NCBI RefSeq assembly: GCF_014205115.1
Contig: NZ_JACHMW010000001.1
Coordinates: forward strand, 248,001-312,000
Direction: 5' to 3'
From: Micrococcus endophyticus
GTDB taxonomy: Bacteria > Actinomycetota > Actinomycetes > Actinomycetales > Micrococcaceae
DNA length: 64,000 nucleotides
Position numbers and translations under genes: made by a program. The notes below the pieces were generated by a model that was given only the letters and a program-made list of their open reading frames with translations, was not told the DNA's origin and did not search any database. This document shows positions 51,334 to 61,544 of this stretch, in pieces (position 1 is the stretch's first letter; each line of letters starts with the position of its first letter).

Positions 51334-52815
51334 ATGACAGCGACCCCGTCCGGCGGCGCCGCGACGTCTCGCCTCAACGCCAAGGTGGTCGGCATCTCGG
51401 TCGCCGCCGCGCTCGGCGGTTTCCTGTTCGGCTTCGACACCTCTGTCATCAACGGCGCCGTGGACGCCCTCGCCGGGGAGTTCGGCCTCGGCCCCGGTCT
51501 CACGGGCTTCACCGTCTCCTCGGCGCTGATCGGCTGCGCACTCGGCGCCTGGTTCGCCGGGCCGATCGCCAACCGCCGCGGCCGCGTGCCCGTGATGGTG
51601 ATCGCCGCGATCCTGTTCCTGGTCTCCGCCATCGGCTCGGGCCTGGCGTTCGGCGTGGTCGACCTGATCTTCTGGCGCTTGGTCGGCGGCCTGGGCGTGG
51701 GCGCCGCGTCCGTGATCGCTCCGGCGTACATCGCGGAGGTCAGCCCGGCCCATGTGCGCGGGCGCCTCGGCTCGCTCCAGCAGCTGGCGATCGTCCTCGG
51801 CATCTTCGCCGCGCTGCTCTCGGACGCGCTCTTCGCGACGATGGCCGGGGGAGCGGCGCAGCCGTTCTGGCTCGGTGTCGACGCCTGGCGCTGGATGTTC
51901 ATGGCCGAGGCCGTCCCGGCGGTGCTGTACGGCCTGTTCGCCCTGAAGCTGCCGGAGTCCCCGCGCTACCTGGTCGCCCGCGGTCGCACGGACGAGGCGG
52001 CCGAGGTCCTGCACGAGTTCACCGGCGTGGACCGGGTGAACCTGATGATCGAGGACATCCGGCGCTCGCTGGACTCGGAGCACCGCGAGTCGTTGGCGGA
52101 CCTGCGCGGGCCGTTGGCGGGCCTGCAGCCGATCGTGTGGATCGGCATCCTGCTCTCCGTCTTCCAGCAGGCCGTGGGCATCAACGTGATCTTCTACTAC
52201 TCCACCACCCTGTGGCGCTCGGTTGGCTTCGGTGAGTCGGACGCACTCACGGTCACCGTGATCACCTCGGTCACGAATATCGCCGTCACCTTCATCGCGA
52301 TCGCCCTGGTGGACCGCGTCGGCCGTCGCCCCATGCTGATCGCCGGCTCCGCCGGCATGGCGGTCAGCCTCGGCCTGATGGCACTGGCCTTCTCCTTCGC
52401 GGAGTCCGGCGGCGCCGAGTCCGTGTCCCTGCCGCAGCCGTGGTCCACGGTGGCGCTGGTGGCCGCGAACGCCTTCGTGGTGTTCTTCGGAGCCACCTGG
52501 GGTCCGCTGGTCTGGGTGCTGCTGGGCGAGATGTTCCCGAACCGCATCCGCGCCGGCGCGCTCGCCGTGGCCGCCGCCGCGCAGTGGGCGGCGAACTTCA
52601 CCGTCTCCACCACGTTCCCGTGGCTGGCGGACATCGGCCTGACCCTCGCCTACGGTCTGTACGCGGTCATGGCGGCGCTGTCCCTGGCTTTCGTGGCGGC
52701 CTTCGTCCCCGAGACCAAGGGCAAGACGCTCGAGGAGATGAGCGACGTCGTCGTGCGCTCCCCGGGGCAGCGGCGCGCGGTGCGCGCCGAGGCCGAGCGG
52801 GACCTGCGCGGCTGA
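51334..52815 (+). CDS. sugar porter (MFS) family transporter, 493 aa
   Basis: Twelve helices with sugar-porter signatures: GFLFGFDTSVINGAVDAL (helix 1), RRGR loop after helix 2, LPESPRYLVARGRTDEA (PESPR motif), VFQQAVGINVIFYYS in helix 7 (QQxxGIN, sugar-binding), VDRVGRRPMLIAG and PETKGKTLEEM at the end. Proton-coupled uptake of a hexose or polyol at the membrane. GAGAGGA precedes the ATG. Confidence 0.93.
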   Translation: MTATPSGGAATSRLNAKVVGISVAAALGGFLFGFDTSVINGAVDALAGEFGLGPGLTGFTVSSALIGCALGAWFAGPIANRRGRVPVMVIAAILFLVSAIGSGLAFGVVDLIFWRLVGGLGVGAASVIAPAYIAEVSPAHVRGRLGSLQQLAIVLGIFAALLSDALFATMAGGAAQPFWLGVDAWRWMFMAEAVPAVLYGLFALKLPESPRYLVARGRTDEAAEVLHEFTGVDRVNLMIEDIRRSLDSEHRESLADLRGPLAGLQPIVWIGILLSVFQQAVGINVIFYYSTTLWRSVGFGESDALTVTVITSVTNIAVTFIAIALVDRVGRRPMLIAGSAGMAVSLGLMALAFSFAESGGAESVSLPQPWSTVALVAANAFVVFFGATWGPLVWVLLGEMFPNRIRAGALAVAAAAQWAANFTVSTTFPWLADIGLTLAYGLYAVMAALSLAFVAAFVPETKGKTLEEMSDVVVRSPGQRRAVRAEAERDLRG

Positions 52816-52832
52816 CACCGCCCGTCCCGACG

Positions 52833-52871
52833 ACGGCCCCCTCCCGGAGCATCTGACAGGGAGGGGGCCGT
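52833..52871. terminator. bidirectional terminator between convergent transporter genes
   Basis: 13-bp perfect stem, 52833-52845 pairing with 52859-52871, 13-nt loop. Lies between the sugar porter and the dicarboxylate symporter, which converge. Confidence 0.75.
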
Positions 52872-52888
52872 GGTGTGTGCGGGGCGGG

Positions 52889-54196
52889 TCAGCCGGCGTC
52901 GGCGCCGGTGGCGGCCTCCTCGTCGTCGAGGCGCTCCAGGCCCTCGTCCTCGGAGTCCTCGATGAGACGGTCGCCGGCGATCTTGTCGACGATCATCGCG
53001 ATGGCGGCGTCGCCGGTCACGTTGGTGGCGGTGCCGAAGGAGTCGATGGCGATGTACGTGGCGACCATGAGCGCGACCTGCGGCTCGGTGAAGCCGAGCA
53101 TCGAGGACAGCAGGCCCGAGGCCGCCACGATCGCGCCGCCGGGCACGCCGGGCGCCGCGACCATGGTGACGCCCAGCATGAAGATGAAGCCCACGAACAC
53201 CGGGACGTCGATCGACTGGCCCGAGAGGAACAGCACCGCGATGGAGAACGAGACGATCTTCACCGTGGAGCCGGCCAGGTGGACCGTCGCGCACAGCGGC
53301 ACGACGAACGAGGCGATCGGCCGGCGCACGCCGAGCAGCAGGGTCTGACGCAGGGTCACCGGGATGGTCGCCGCCGAGGACGAGGTGCCCAGGGCCGTCG
53401 CGTAGGCCGGCAGCATCGTCTTCAGGGCCGTGAACGGGTTGCGGCCCGCGATCGCGCCGGCGACGACGTACTGGAGGAGCAGCAGCACCATGGTGAGGCC
53501 GAAGACCAGCAGGATCACGCCGAGGAACGTGGTGATGACCTTGAAGACCTCGCCGGCGGCGGTCATGTTCAGGAACACGCCGAAGATGTAGACGGGCAGC
53601 AGCGGCACGATCAGGCCCATGACGACCCGCTCGATGATGGATCGCAGCTGGTCGAAGCCCTCGTGCAGGACGCCGCGCGGCAGCATCGTCAGGCCGATGC
53701 CGAGCACGAACGCGAGCAGCAGGGCCGTCATCACGCCGAAGGGCGGGTCCATCTGCACCTCGAACAGCGGGCCGAGCAGCGCGTCCTCGGGGTTGGCCAT
53801 CGCCTCGAAGGACCCGGGCGTGAGGATCAGCGGGAAGACGAGCAGGCAGACCAGCAGGGCGCCGAAGCCGCCGAACAGGGTGGAGCCGTAGGCGATGCCG
53901 CCGGTCAGGGCCAGCAGCTTCCCCGCGCCCCGGCCGATGTCGCCGATGGCGGGGGCGACGAGCGACAGGATCAGCACCGGGACGATGAAGCCCAGGAAGT
54001 TCGAGAACAGCCCGTTGAAGGTGGCGAAGGCCTGCACGAGCCAGGTCGGCGCGACCAGGCCGACGAGGACGCCGGCCACGATCGCGAGGAGGATGCGGGG
54101 CAGCAGGCCGAAGCGGCGGCGCCGGGAAGACTCGGAGACGGCGTCCTGCGGGGCGCGATCGGACGGCGCGGCGGCGCCGGAGGAGGCGTGTGACAT
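52889..54196 (-). CDS. dicarboxylate/amino acid:cation symporter (DAACS family), 435 aa
   Basis: Glutamate-transporter fold with eight helices and two hairpins: LLPRILLAIVAGVLVGLVAP at helix 1, the HP1 Ser-rich TALGTSSSAATIPVTLRQTL, the helix 7/HP2 region GVPGGAIVAASGLLSS and DSFGTATNVTGDAAIAMIVD with the Asn/Asp that bind sodium and substrate. Imports C4-dicarboxylates or acidic amino acids. TAGCGT (54209-54204) 7 nt before the ATG indicates a leaderless start; divergent from the opu operon. Confidence 0.93.
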   Translation of the reverse strand: MSHASSGAAAPSDRAPQDAVSESSRRRRFGLLPRILLAIVAGVLVGLVAPTWLVQAFATFNGLFSNFLGFIVPVLILSLVAPAIGDIGRGAGKLLALTGGIAYGSTLFGGFGALLVCLLVFPLILTPGSFEAMANPEDALLGPLFEVQMDPPFGVMTALLLAFVLGIGLTMLPRGVLHEGFDQLRSIIERVVMGLIVPLLPVYIFGVFLNMTAAGEVFKVITTFLGVILLVFGLTMVLLLLQYVVAGAIAGRNPFTALKTMLPAYATALGTSSSAATIPVTLRQTLLLGVRRPIASFVVPLCATVHLAGSTVKIVSFSIAVLFLSGQSIDVPVFVGFIFMLGVTMVAAPGVPGGAIVAASGLLSSMLGFTEPQVALMVATYIAIDSFGTATNVTGDAAIAMIVDKIAGDRLIEDSEDEGLERLDDEEAATGADAG

Positions 54197-54309
54197 GGCG
54201 GACACGCTAGCGCAGGTCGTCCTGCCCGTCGCCCGGCCGGTAGGCCATCCGCGGCGGCGTCGGCGACCCCCGTCGTGGTGCAGAACACAGTGAGCGCCAC
54301 CGTCTCGGG

Positions 54310-54315
54310 TAGCGT
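54310..54315 (+). promoter_or_regulatory. -10 element of the osmoprotectant operon
   Basis: TAGCGT, giving a predicted start near 54322 and a leader of about 35 nt before a GAAGGAG ribosome-binding site. Confidence 0.45.
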
Positions 54316-54356
54316 GCAAGAGCACACCCGCCTCACCCGGACCGAAGGAGACGACG

Positions 54357-54428
54357 ATGACGGTCCCGCCCCGCCCCGCAGACGCCCGGGCCGCCCAGGG
54401 GTGCGCTGCCGGCGTGGAGGCCGCATGA
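54357..54428 (+). CDS. possible 23-aa leader peptide ahead of the osmoprotectant permease
   Basis: ATG 54357 follows a strong GAAGGAG at 5 nt; the frame MTVPPRPADARAAQGCAAGV-EAA ends at a TGA that overlaps the permease ATG (ATGA, 54425-54428). The permease itself has no good Shine-Dalgarno, so its translation may depend on ribosomes finishing this peptide. Peptide content (Ala/Pro/Arg) suggests no function of its own. Confidence 0.5.
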   Translation: MTVPPRPADARAAQGCAAGVEAA

Positions 54429-55062
54429 GCGAGTTCCTCGCCTCACGCTGGCCGGACATCCTCTTCCGGGCCTGGCAGCACGGGTGGCTCGTGCTGCAGG
54501 CGCTGGCCATCGCCACCGTCCTCGCCATCGCGCTGGCCGTGATCGCCACGCGGATCAAGGCCCTGACCCCGATCGCGAACGCCCTCACGGCCGTTGGGCT
54601 GACCCTGCCCTCCTTCGCGCTCATCGGCGTCCTGATCCCCCTGGTGGGCATCGGGACCGTCCCCGCCGTCGTGGTGGTGGTCTTCTATGCCCTGCTGCCC
54701 ATCCTCCGCAACGCGCTCGTGGGTCTGCGCGGCGTGGACCCGGACGTGCTGGAGGCCGCCCGGGGGATGGGCATGGGGCCGGTGGCGCTGTTCACCCGGG
54801 TGCGTCTCCCGCTGGCCTGGCCCGTGATCCTCACCGGCATCCGGGTCGCGGGCCAGCTCGGCATGGGCGTGGCCGCGGTCGCGGCCTACGTCCTGGGGCC
54901 CGGACTGGGCTCGTACATCTTCACGGGGCTGGTCTCCCTGGGCGGCGCCAACGCGTTGAACTACGCCCTCGTGGGCACCCTCGGCATCGTCGTCGTCGCC
55001 CTCATCCTGGACGGGCTGCTCGTGCTGCTCGGCCGGCTCACCATCTCGAAGGGACTGCGCGC

Positions 55063-55066
<4 letters not shown>
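54425..55066 (+). CDS. osmoprotectant (glycine betaine/choline) ABC transporter permease, OpuCB/BD-like, 213 aa
   Basis: Short ABC importer permease with five or six helices and the EAA-type loop LEAARGMGMGPVALFTRVRL then PLAWPVILTGIR. The sequence GVDPDVLEAARGMG is typical of OpuB/OpuC permeases. Overlaps the ATPase gene by 4 nt. Works with the second permease at 56067. Confidence 0.9.
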
Positions 55067-56066
<1,000 letters not shown>

Positions 56067-56070
<4 letters not shown>

Positions 56071-56819
56071 TCGCCCGGCTGCGTGCGGCCTCCGCCGAGG
56101 ACCGCCTGCTCCTGATCGGCCTGCCCCTGTTGGTGGCCGCCCTGCTGGTCGGGTGGACCGTCTGGGTGCGCGGAGCCGCCCTCGACGACGTCGAGGCCCG
56201 GCTGCTGACCTGGCCCACCGTCCTGCGCCTCACCGCTGAGCACCTGGCCCTCGTCGGCGTGTCCACCGTTCTTGTCGTGGCGACGGCCGTCCCGCTCGGC
56301 GTGCTGCTGAGCCGCCCCGCCGCCCGGCGGTTCACCCCCGTCGCCATGGGGCTGGCCAACGCCGGCCAGGCCGCTCCCGTGATCGGTGTGATCGTCCTGC
56401 TCGCCATGGCGTGGGGGTTCGGCTTCCGGGTCGCCGTCCTGGCCCTGTCCCTCTACGCGTTCCTGCCCGTGCTGGCCAACACCCTGGCCGGGCTGCGGGG
56501 CGTCGACCCCACCGTCGTCGAGGCGGCCCGCGGCATGGGCATGTCGCCGCTGCAGACCCTGCTTCGGGTGGAGCTGCCCTTGGCCCTGCCCGTGATCATG
56601 GCGGGTCTGCGGACCGCCCTGGTGCTGCTCGTGGGCACCGGGGCGTTCGCGACGTTCATCGACGCCGGCGGCCTCGGCCTGCTCATCCAGACCGGGATCG
56701 TCCTGTTCCGTTTCCCGCTGCTCGTCTCGGGGGCGATCCTCGTGGCCGCCCTCGCCCTGATGATCGAGTGGATCGGCCGCCTCGTCGAGACGCTGGCCAC
56801 CCCGAGGGGGCTCGCATGA
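56067..56819 (+). CDS. osmoprotectant ABC transporter permease, second subunit, 250 aa
   Basis: Six-helix permease paralogous to the first one, with the EAA-type motif VVEAARGMGMSPLQTLLRVE and LPLALPVIMAGLRTALVLLV. The extra N-terminal helix (LLLIGLPLLVAALLVGWTVW) distinguishes it from the partner permease. Overlaps the next gene by 4 nt (ATGA). Confidence 0.92.
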
Positions 56820-57823
56820 CCACCCCGCGTGCGACCATCCCGTCCCGCCGCCGCGGCCGGACCCCCGCTCGCGCCGCGCTCGCCGCGCTCGGCCTGGCGG
56901 CCTCCCTCGTCCTGTCCGGGTGCGGGCTGAGCACCGCCGGCGGCTACCTGCCCTCGGGCACGCCCGCCGGCGACGTCGCCGGGATCGACCTCGAGGGCGC
57001 CCACGTGGCGGTGGGCTCCAAGAACTTCAACGAGGGCGTCGTGCTCGGCAAGATCACCGCGATCCTGCTGCGCTCCGCGGGGGCCGACGTCGAGGATCTG
57101 ACCAACATGCCGGGTTCGCTCAGTGCGCGCCAGGCCCAGGTCGCAGGCGTCGTGGACGTCGAGTGGGACTACACGGGGACGGCCTGGATCACGTACCTGG
57201 GCCACACCGATCCGATCCCGGACGCCCAGGCGCAGTGGGCCGCGGTCCGGGACGAGGACGCGCAGCAGGGTCTGGTGTGGCTGCCGCCGGCCGAACTCGA
57301 CAACACCTACACCTTCTCCGTGCGCCAGGACCGGGCGGAGGAGCTCGGCCTGGAGACGCTCGCGGACATCAAGGACCTCCCCACCCAGGACCAGTCCTTC
57401 TGCGTGAGTGCCGAATTCGCCGCCCGCAACGACGGGTTCCTGCCCATGCTCGAGGCCTACGGGATCGAACGGCCCACCGGATCCCGGCTGCGCCAGATGG
57501 ACATCGGGGCGGTGTTCGCCGCGGTGGCGGACGGGTCGTGCACCTTCGGGGAGGCGTACTCCACGGACGGGCGGATCGCCGCGCTGGACCTGACGACCCT
57601 GCAGGACCCGCTGAGCTTCTTCCCGAAGTACAACGCGGCCCCCATCGTGCGCGAGGAGGTCCTGGCCGAGCACCCCGAGATCGCCGACCTGCTGGCGCCC
57701 GTGACCGCGCGCCTGGACAACGCGACGGCCGCGCGCCTGAACGCGCGGGTGGACGTCGACGGCGAGGAGCCCACCCAGGTCGCGTGGGACTGGCTCCGCG
57801 AGGAGGGCCTGATCACCGACTGA
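56816..57823 (+). CDS. glycine betaine/choline ABC transporter substrate-binding lipoprotein, 335 aa
   Basis: Lipoprotein signal: Arg-rich start, hydrophobic AALAALGLAASLVLSGCG with the lipobox LSGC. The mature OpuAC domain begins HVAVGSKNFNEGVVLGKITA and shows VDVEWDYTGTAWITYLG and SFCVSAEFAARNDGFLPML. Captures a quaternary-amine osmolyte outside the membrane and delivers it to the two permeases. Last gene of the operon. Confidence 0.92.
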   Translation: MTTPRATIPSRRRGRTPARAALAALGLAASLVLSGCGLSTAGGYLPSGTPAGDVAGIDLEGAHVAVGSKNFNEGVVLGKITAILLRSAGADVEDLTNMPGSLSARQAQVAGVVDVEWDYTGTAWITYLGHTDPIPDAQAQWAAVRDEDAQQGLVWLPPAELDNTYTFSVRQDRAEELGLETLADIKDLPTQDQSFCVSAEFAARNDGFLPMLEAYGIERPTGSRLRQMDIGAVFAAVADGSCTFGEAYSTDGRIAALDLTTLQDPLSFFPKYNAAPIVREEVLAEHPEIADLLAPVTARLDNATAARLNARVDVDGEEPTQVAWDWLREEGLITD

Positions 57824-57853
57824 CGGTCCGCCGACGCCGCGCGGGGCGGCGGA

Positions 57854-59326
57854 TCAGGCCGCCGTCAGCGTGCGCGAGTAGACCGTCCGGCCGACGGCGT
57901 TGATGGGGCCGGCCACGAACTCCCAGAACGGCTCGAAGTCGGTGAACGCCGCGCGGTCGGGAGAGTAGTGGTGCGCCGCGCAGTAGTGGACGTCGCCGGT
58001 GAGGAACACGACGTTCTTCACGCCGTGGTCCTTGATCGCCTTCAGGAGGCGGGCGATCTCCAGCTCGCGGCCCAGCGGGGCGCCGTCGTCGCCGTTGGAC
58101 AGGGACTCCTGCCCCGTGCCGTCGGGGACGATCAGGCCCAGCGGCAGGTCGTTGGCGATGACCTTCCACGTGGCGGTCGACGCGCGCAGCCCGCGGATGA
58201 GCCACTGCAGCTGCTCCTCGCCCAGGATCGGGGTCTCGTGGGTCTCGAGCCCCGGGGTGTTCTCGCCCTTGTGGGTGCGCATGTCCAGGGCGAACACGTC
58301 GAGCGTCGCGCCGCGGGGGATCCGGCGGTAGATGCGGGCGGGCTCGAAGCCGGAGCCGCGGCGCAGGGCCGTGGAGTCGGCGATCGGCATGTACTCCTGC
58401 CACGCGCGGCGGGCGCGGGCGGCCAGCGTGTCCACGTCACGGACCTGGGTGTAGCGCGGGTCTTCGAGGACCTCGCCCGGCCACCAGTTGTTGGTCGTCT
58501 CGTGGTCGTCCCACTGGGCGATGACGGGGACGTCCGCGTACAGGGCGCGGAGGTTGTCGTCCATCATGTTGTAGCGGTGGCGGCCGCGGAACTCGTCCAG
58601 CGTCTCGGCGACCTTGGACGTCTCCTCCGTGACGAGGTTGCGCCAGGTGGGCTCGCCGGCCACCTCGAGGGTCTCCGGGATGGGGTTGTCCGCGTAGATC
58701 GTGTCGCCGGAGTGCAGGAAGAAGTCGGGCTTCGTGGCGTGCATCGCCGCGTAGCCGCGCATGCCGCCGATCTCCGGGTTGATGCCGTAGCCCTGCCCCG
58801 CGGTGTCCGCGGTCCACACGAAGGACTGGGCGGCGGAGGTCGTCCGGCCGAACCGCGCGCCGGGCGCCGTCGTGAAACGGGACACGGCCGACTCGCCCAG
58901 GCGGCCGGCCTCGTCCTCGAACGCGTACGTCACCTCGAAGCGGGTGCCGGAGGGCAGCGCGTCCGCGAGGATCTTCGCGGTGTGGTCGGTGGCCCCGTCG
59001 ACCCAGCCGGAGCGCAGGGTCAGCCCGCGAGCGAAGCGGCCGCGCAGCACCTTCCCGTCCTCGTCGACCGCGCGCAGCGTGGCGTGCAGGCGCGAACGGC
59101 CGGACGAGCGCGCCCACAGCACGGCCGAGTTCGAGGTGACGTCACCGGTGGCGACGCCGGAAGGCAGCGTCAGGCGGGACGCGACCAGGCCACCGGGGGT
59201 GTGGCGGGCCGGACGGGCGGCGGCGGGGCCGGCGAGGGCGGCGGGGGCGAGCACGGCGGCGGACGCCGCGGCGAGCACCGAACGGCGGGAGGCAGAGTGG
59301 GACAGGGGTGCGGTGGTCTGCTTCAC
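57854..59326 (-). CDS. phoD: alkaline phosphatase D (PhoD family), Tat-secreted, 490 aa
   Basis: Secreted metallophosphoesterase (phosphodi/monoesterase). Twin-arginine signal SASRRSVLAAASAAVLAPAA followed by the PhoD_N domain (LPSGVATGDVTSNSAVLWAR) and the catalytic part: FFLHSGDTIYADNPI, VIAQWDDHETTNNWWPGE, VFLTGDVHYCAAHHY with the metal ligands. The GTG at 59326 is chosen because CACCCT lies 6 nt upstream; an ATG at 59359 in frame adds 11 residues and is possible. Scavenges phosphate from organic esters. Confidence 0.92.
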   Translation of the reverse strand: MKQTTAPLSHSASRRSVLAAASAAVLAPAALAGPAAARPARHTPGGLVASRLTLPSGVATGDVTSNSAVLWARSSGRSRLHATLRAVDEDGKVLRGRFARGLTLRSGWVDGATDHTAKILADALPSGTRFEVTYAFEDEAGRLGESAVSRFTTAPGARFGRTTSAAQSFVWTADTAGQGYGINPEIGGMRGYAAMHATKPDFFLHSGDTIYADNPIPETLEVAGEPTWRNLVTEETSKVAETLDEFRGRHRYNMMDDNLRALYADVPVIAQWDDHETTNNWWPGEVLEDPRYTQVRDVDTLAARARRAWQEYMPIADSTALRRGSGFEPARIYRRIPRGATLDVFALDMRTHKGENTPGLETHETPILGEEQLQWLIRGLRASTATWKVIANDLPLGLIVPDGTGQESLSNGDDGAPLGRELEIARLLKAIKDHGVKNVVFLTGDVHYCAAHHYSPDRAAFTDFEPFWEFVAGPINAVGRTVYSRTLTAA

Positions 59327-59436
59327 GGAGCCAGGGTGGGGCACGCAGGCGAGGGACATGTGGCGTCGGGCTGACCCCCGGATGAACTTCCGACGCCGGC
59401 CCCCGGCGGCATCGGGGTCGACCGGCCCGGGGCCGA

Positions 59437-60609
59437 TCAGCGCAGGGCGCTGACTGTCCGGACGGCGTCGACGATCGCGTCCGCGGCGGCGTCGAGGAGC
59501 GGGGCGTCGGCGTCCGGGCCGAACGTGCAGCGCAGGGCCGTGCGGGCCTCGTCCTCGCTCAGGCCCAGGGCGAGCAGGGCGGGGGAGGGCTCGGTCGAGT
59601 GCGCCGAGCACGCGGAGCCGGCCGAGGCCAGCACGCCGCGGCGGGCCGCCTCCTCGAGCACGGACTCCCCGTTGACCCCGGGCAGCACGAATGAGGCGTG
59701 ACGCGGCAGCCGCCGCGCGGGATGGCCGGTCAGCCGGGCGTCGGGCACGAGCTCCCGGACGCCGTCGAGCACGCGCGCCGCGAACCGGTCCCGCAGCCCG
59801 GCCCACGCGTCCGCGGCCGCGGCGCGCTCCGCCTCGGCCTCCTCGAAGGCGGCCGCGAACCCGGCCGCGCCGGCCACGTTCTGCGTCCCGGACCGTCGGC
59901 CCCGCTCCTGGCCGCCGCCGGGCACGAGCGGTTCCAGGGCGTGACCCGGGCGCACCCACAGTGCGCCGACCCCCTTGGGCCCGCCCACCTTGTGCCCGGA
60001 CAGCGCCACGAGATCCGCACCGAGGGCGCGCACGTCCACAGGGATCTGCCCCGCGGCCTGCACTGCGTCCACGTGCACGGGCACGCCCGCCTCCCGGGCG
60101 ACGGCGGCCAGCTCGGCCACCGGCTGCACCGTGCCCACCTCGTTGTGGGCCAGGTGCACGCTGACCAGCGCGGTGTCCGGGCGCAGGCGGGCGGCGAGGT
60201 CGGTCGCGGAGGTCAGGCCGTCACGGTCCAGCGCGAGGTGCTCGACCTCGACGCCGTGCAGCCGGGCCAGCTGGTCGCAGGACTGCCGCACCGCGCTGTG
60301 CTCGATCCCCGTGGTCAGCACGTGGCCCGCCGGGCGTCCGGCGAGGATCCGGGCGCGCACCGTGCCGAGCACGGCGAGCGCGTCGGCCTCCGTGCCACCC
60401 GAGGTGAACACGACCTGCCCGGCCCGGGCGCCGATCGCGCGGGCCACCCGCGCGCGGGCGTCCTCGAGCAGGGCCGCCGCCGCCCGGCCGGCCTCATGGG
60501 CCGAGGACGGGTTGCCGTAGACACCGGTGAGCGCTGGCCACATCGCCTCCAGCGCGCTGCGCCGGACGGGCGCGGTGGCCGCGTGGTCGAGGTAGAGGGC
60601 CGCGCTCAT
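59437..60609 (-). CDS. cysteine desulfurase (NifS/IscS class), 390 aa
   Basis: PLP enzyme releasing sulfur from Cys for Fe-S assembly. LYLDHAATAPVRRSALEAMW at the start, FTSGGTEADALAVLG, IEHSAVRQSC, the PLP lysine in ALSGHKVGGPKGVG (Lys207) and the active Cys in ASAGSACSAHS (Cys334). Last gene of the nad operon, where it probably serves the oxygen-sensitive cluster of NadA. Starts 4 nt inside the nadC end (overlap). Confidence 0.92.
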   Translation of the reverse strand: MSAALYLDHAATAPVRRSALEAMWPALTGVYGNPSSAHEAGRAAAALLEDARARVARAIGARAGQVVFTSGGTEADALAVLGTVRARILAGRPAGHVLTTGIEHSAVRQSCDQLARLHGVEVEHLALDRDGLTSATDLAARLRPDTALVSVHLAHNEVGTVQPVAELAAVAREAGVPVHVDAVQAAGQIPVDVRALGADLVALSGHKVGGPKGVGALWVRPGHALEPLVPGGGQERGRRSGTQNVAGAAGFAAAFEEAEAERAAAADAWAGLRDRFAARVLDGVRELVPDARLTGHPARRLPRHASFVLPGVNGESVLEEAARRGVLASAGSACSAHSTEPSPALLALGLSEDEARTALRCTFGPDADAPLLDAAADAIVDAVRTVSALR

Positions 60610-61544
60610 CGACGGCCGGGCGCCGGGGCGTCCGCCGCGTCCACCACGGCGTCGAGGCCGAGGTCCAGGGCGCGGACGCTGTGCGTCAGCGCGCCCACGG
60701 ACACCACGTCCACGCCCGTGGCCGCGATCACCCCGATGGTCTCCAGGCTCACCCCGCCGGAGGCCTCGACGACGGCGCGCCCGGCCACCAGCTCCACCCC
60801 GGCCCGCAGGTCGGCGAGGGAGAAGTTGTCCAGCATCACCGTGCCCACGCCGGCGGCGAGCACGGCGGGCAGCTGGTCGAGCCGGTCCACCTCGACCTCC
60901 ACGTGGACCGTGTGGGGCAGGCGGGCCAGGCCGGCGCGCAGCGCCCGCGTGAGCTCCTCGCCCGGGGCGTCTTCGCCGCCGAAGCCGAGGGCCGCCAGGT
61001 GGTTGTCCTTGAGCATCACGGCGTCGGAGAGGCCGTGGCGGTGGTTGTGGCCGCCGCCGTCCCGCACCGCCTGACGCTCCAGCACCCGCAGGCCCGGGGT
61101 GGTCTTGCGGGTGTCCGCCACGCGGGCGTGGCCGCCCCCGGCGCGCACCGCGGCCACGTGGGCCGCCGTCGCCGTGGCGATCCCGGACATGCGCTGGGCG
61201 AGGTTGAGCGCCACGCGCTCGGCGCGCAGCACCGAGCGGGCCGGGCCCGCCACCTCGGCGACGACGGCGCCGGGGGACAGGTCGGCGCCGTCGGCCAGGT
61301 GCAGGGTCACCTCCGTGGCGGGATCCACGAGCCGGAACGCGGCCTCGAGGGCGGCGGTGCCGGAGAGCACGCCGGCCTCGCGGGCCACCACGCGCGCGGT
61401 GATCCGGGCCTGCTCCGGGACGAAGGCCTCCGAGGAGACGTCACCCCAGGGCGCGTCCTCGGCCAGGGCCGCGGCCACGATCCGCTCCACGTCCGCGATC
61501 GGCGCCGGCGTCGGCCCCCACGCGCCGCCCGTGCCCGCGCTCAC
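60606..61544 (-). CDS. nadC: nicotinate-nucleotide pyrophosphorylase (quinolinate PRTase), 312 aa
   Basis: Converts quinolinate and PRPP to nicotinate mononucleotide. ALAEDAPWGDVSSEAFVPEQ at the N-terminus, LNLAQRMSGIATATA, VADTRKTTPGLRVLERQAVR with catalytic Lys/Arg, GGGHNHRHGLSDAVMLKDNH and VEASGGVSLETI. GTG start overlaps the nadA stop (GTGA). Confidence 0.95.
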   Translation of the reverse strand: MSAGTGGAWGPTPAPIADVERIVAAALAEDAPWGDVSSEAFVPEQARITARVVAREAGVLSGTAALEAAFRLVDPATEVTLHLADGADLSPGAVVAEVAGPARSVLRAERVALNLAQRMSGIATATAAHVAAVRAGGGHARVADTRKTTPGLRVLERQAVRDGGGHNHRHGLSDAVMLKDNHLAALGFGGEDAPGEELTRALRAGLARLPHTVHVEVEVDRLDQLPAVLAAGVGTVMLDNFSLADLRAGVELVAGRAVVEASGGVSLETIGVIAATGVDVVSVGALTHSVRALDLGLDAVVDAADAPAPGRR

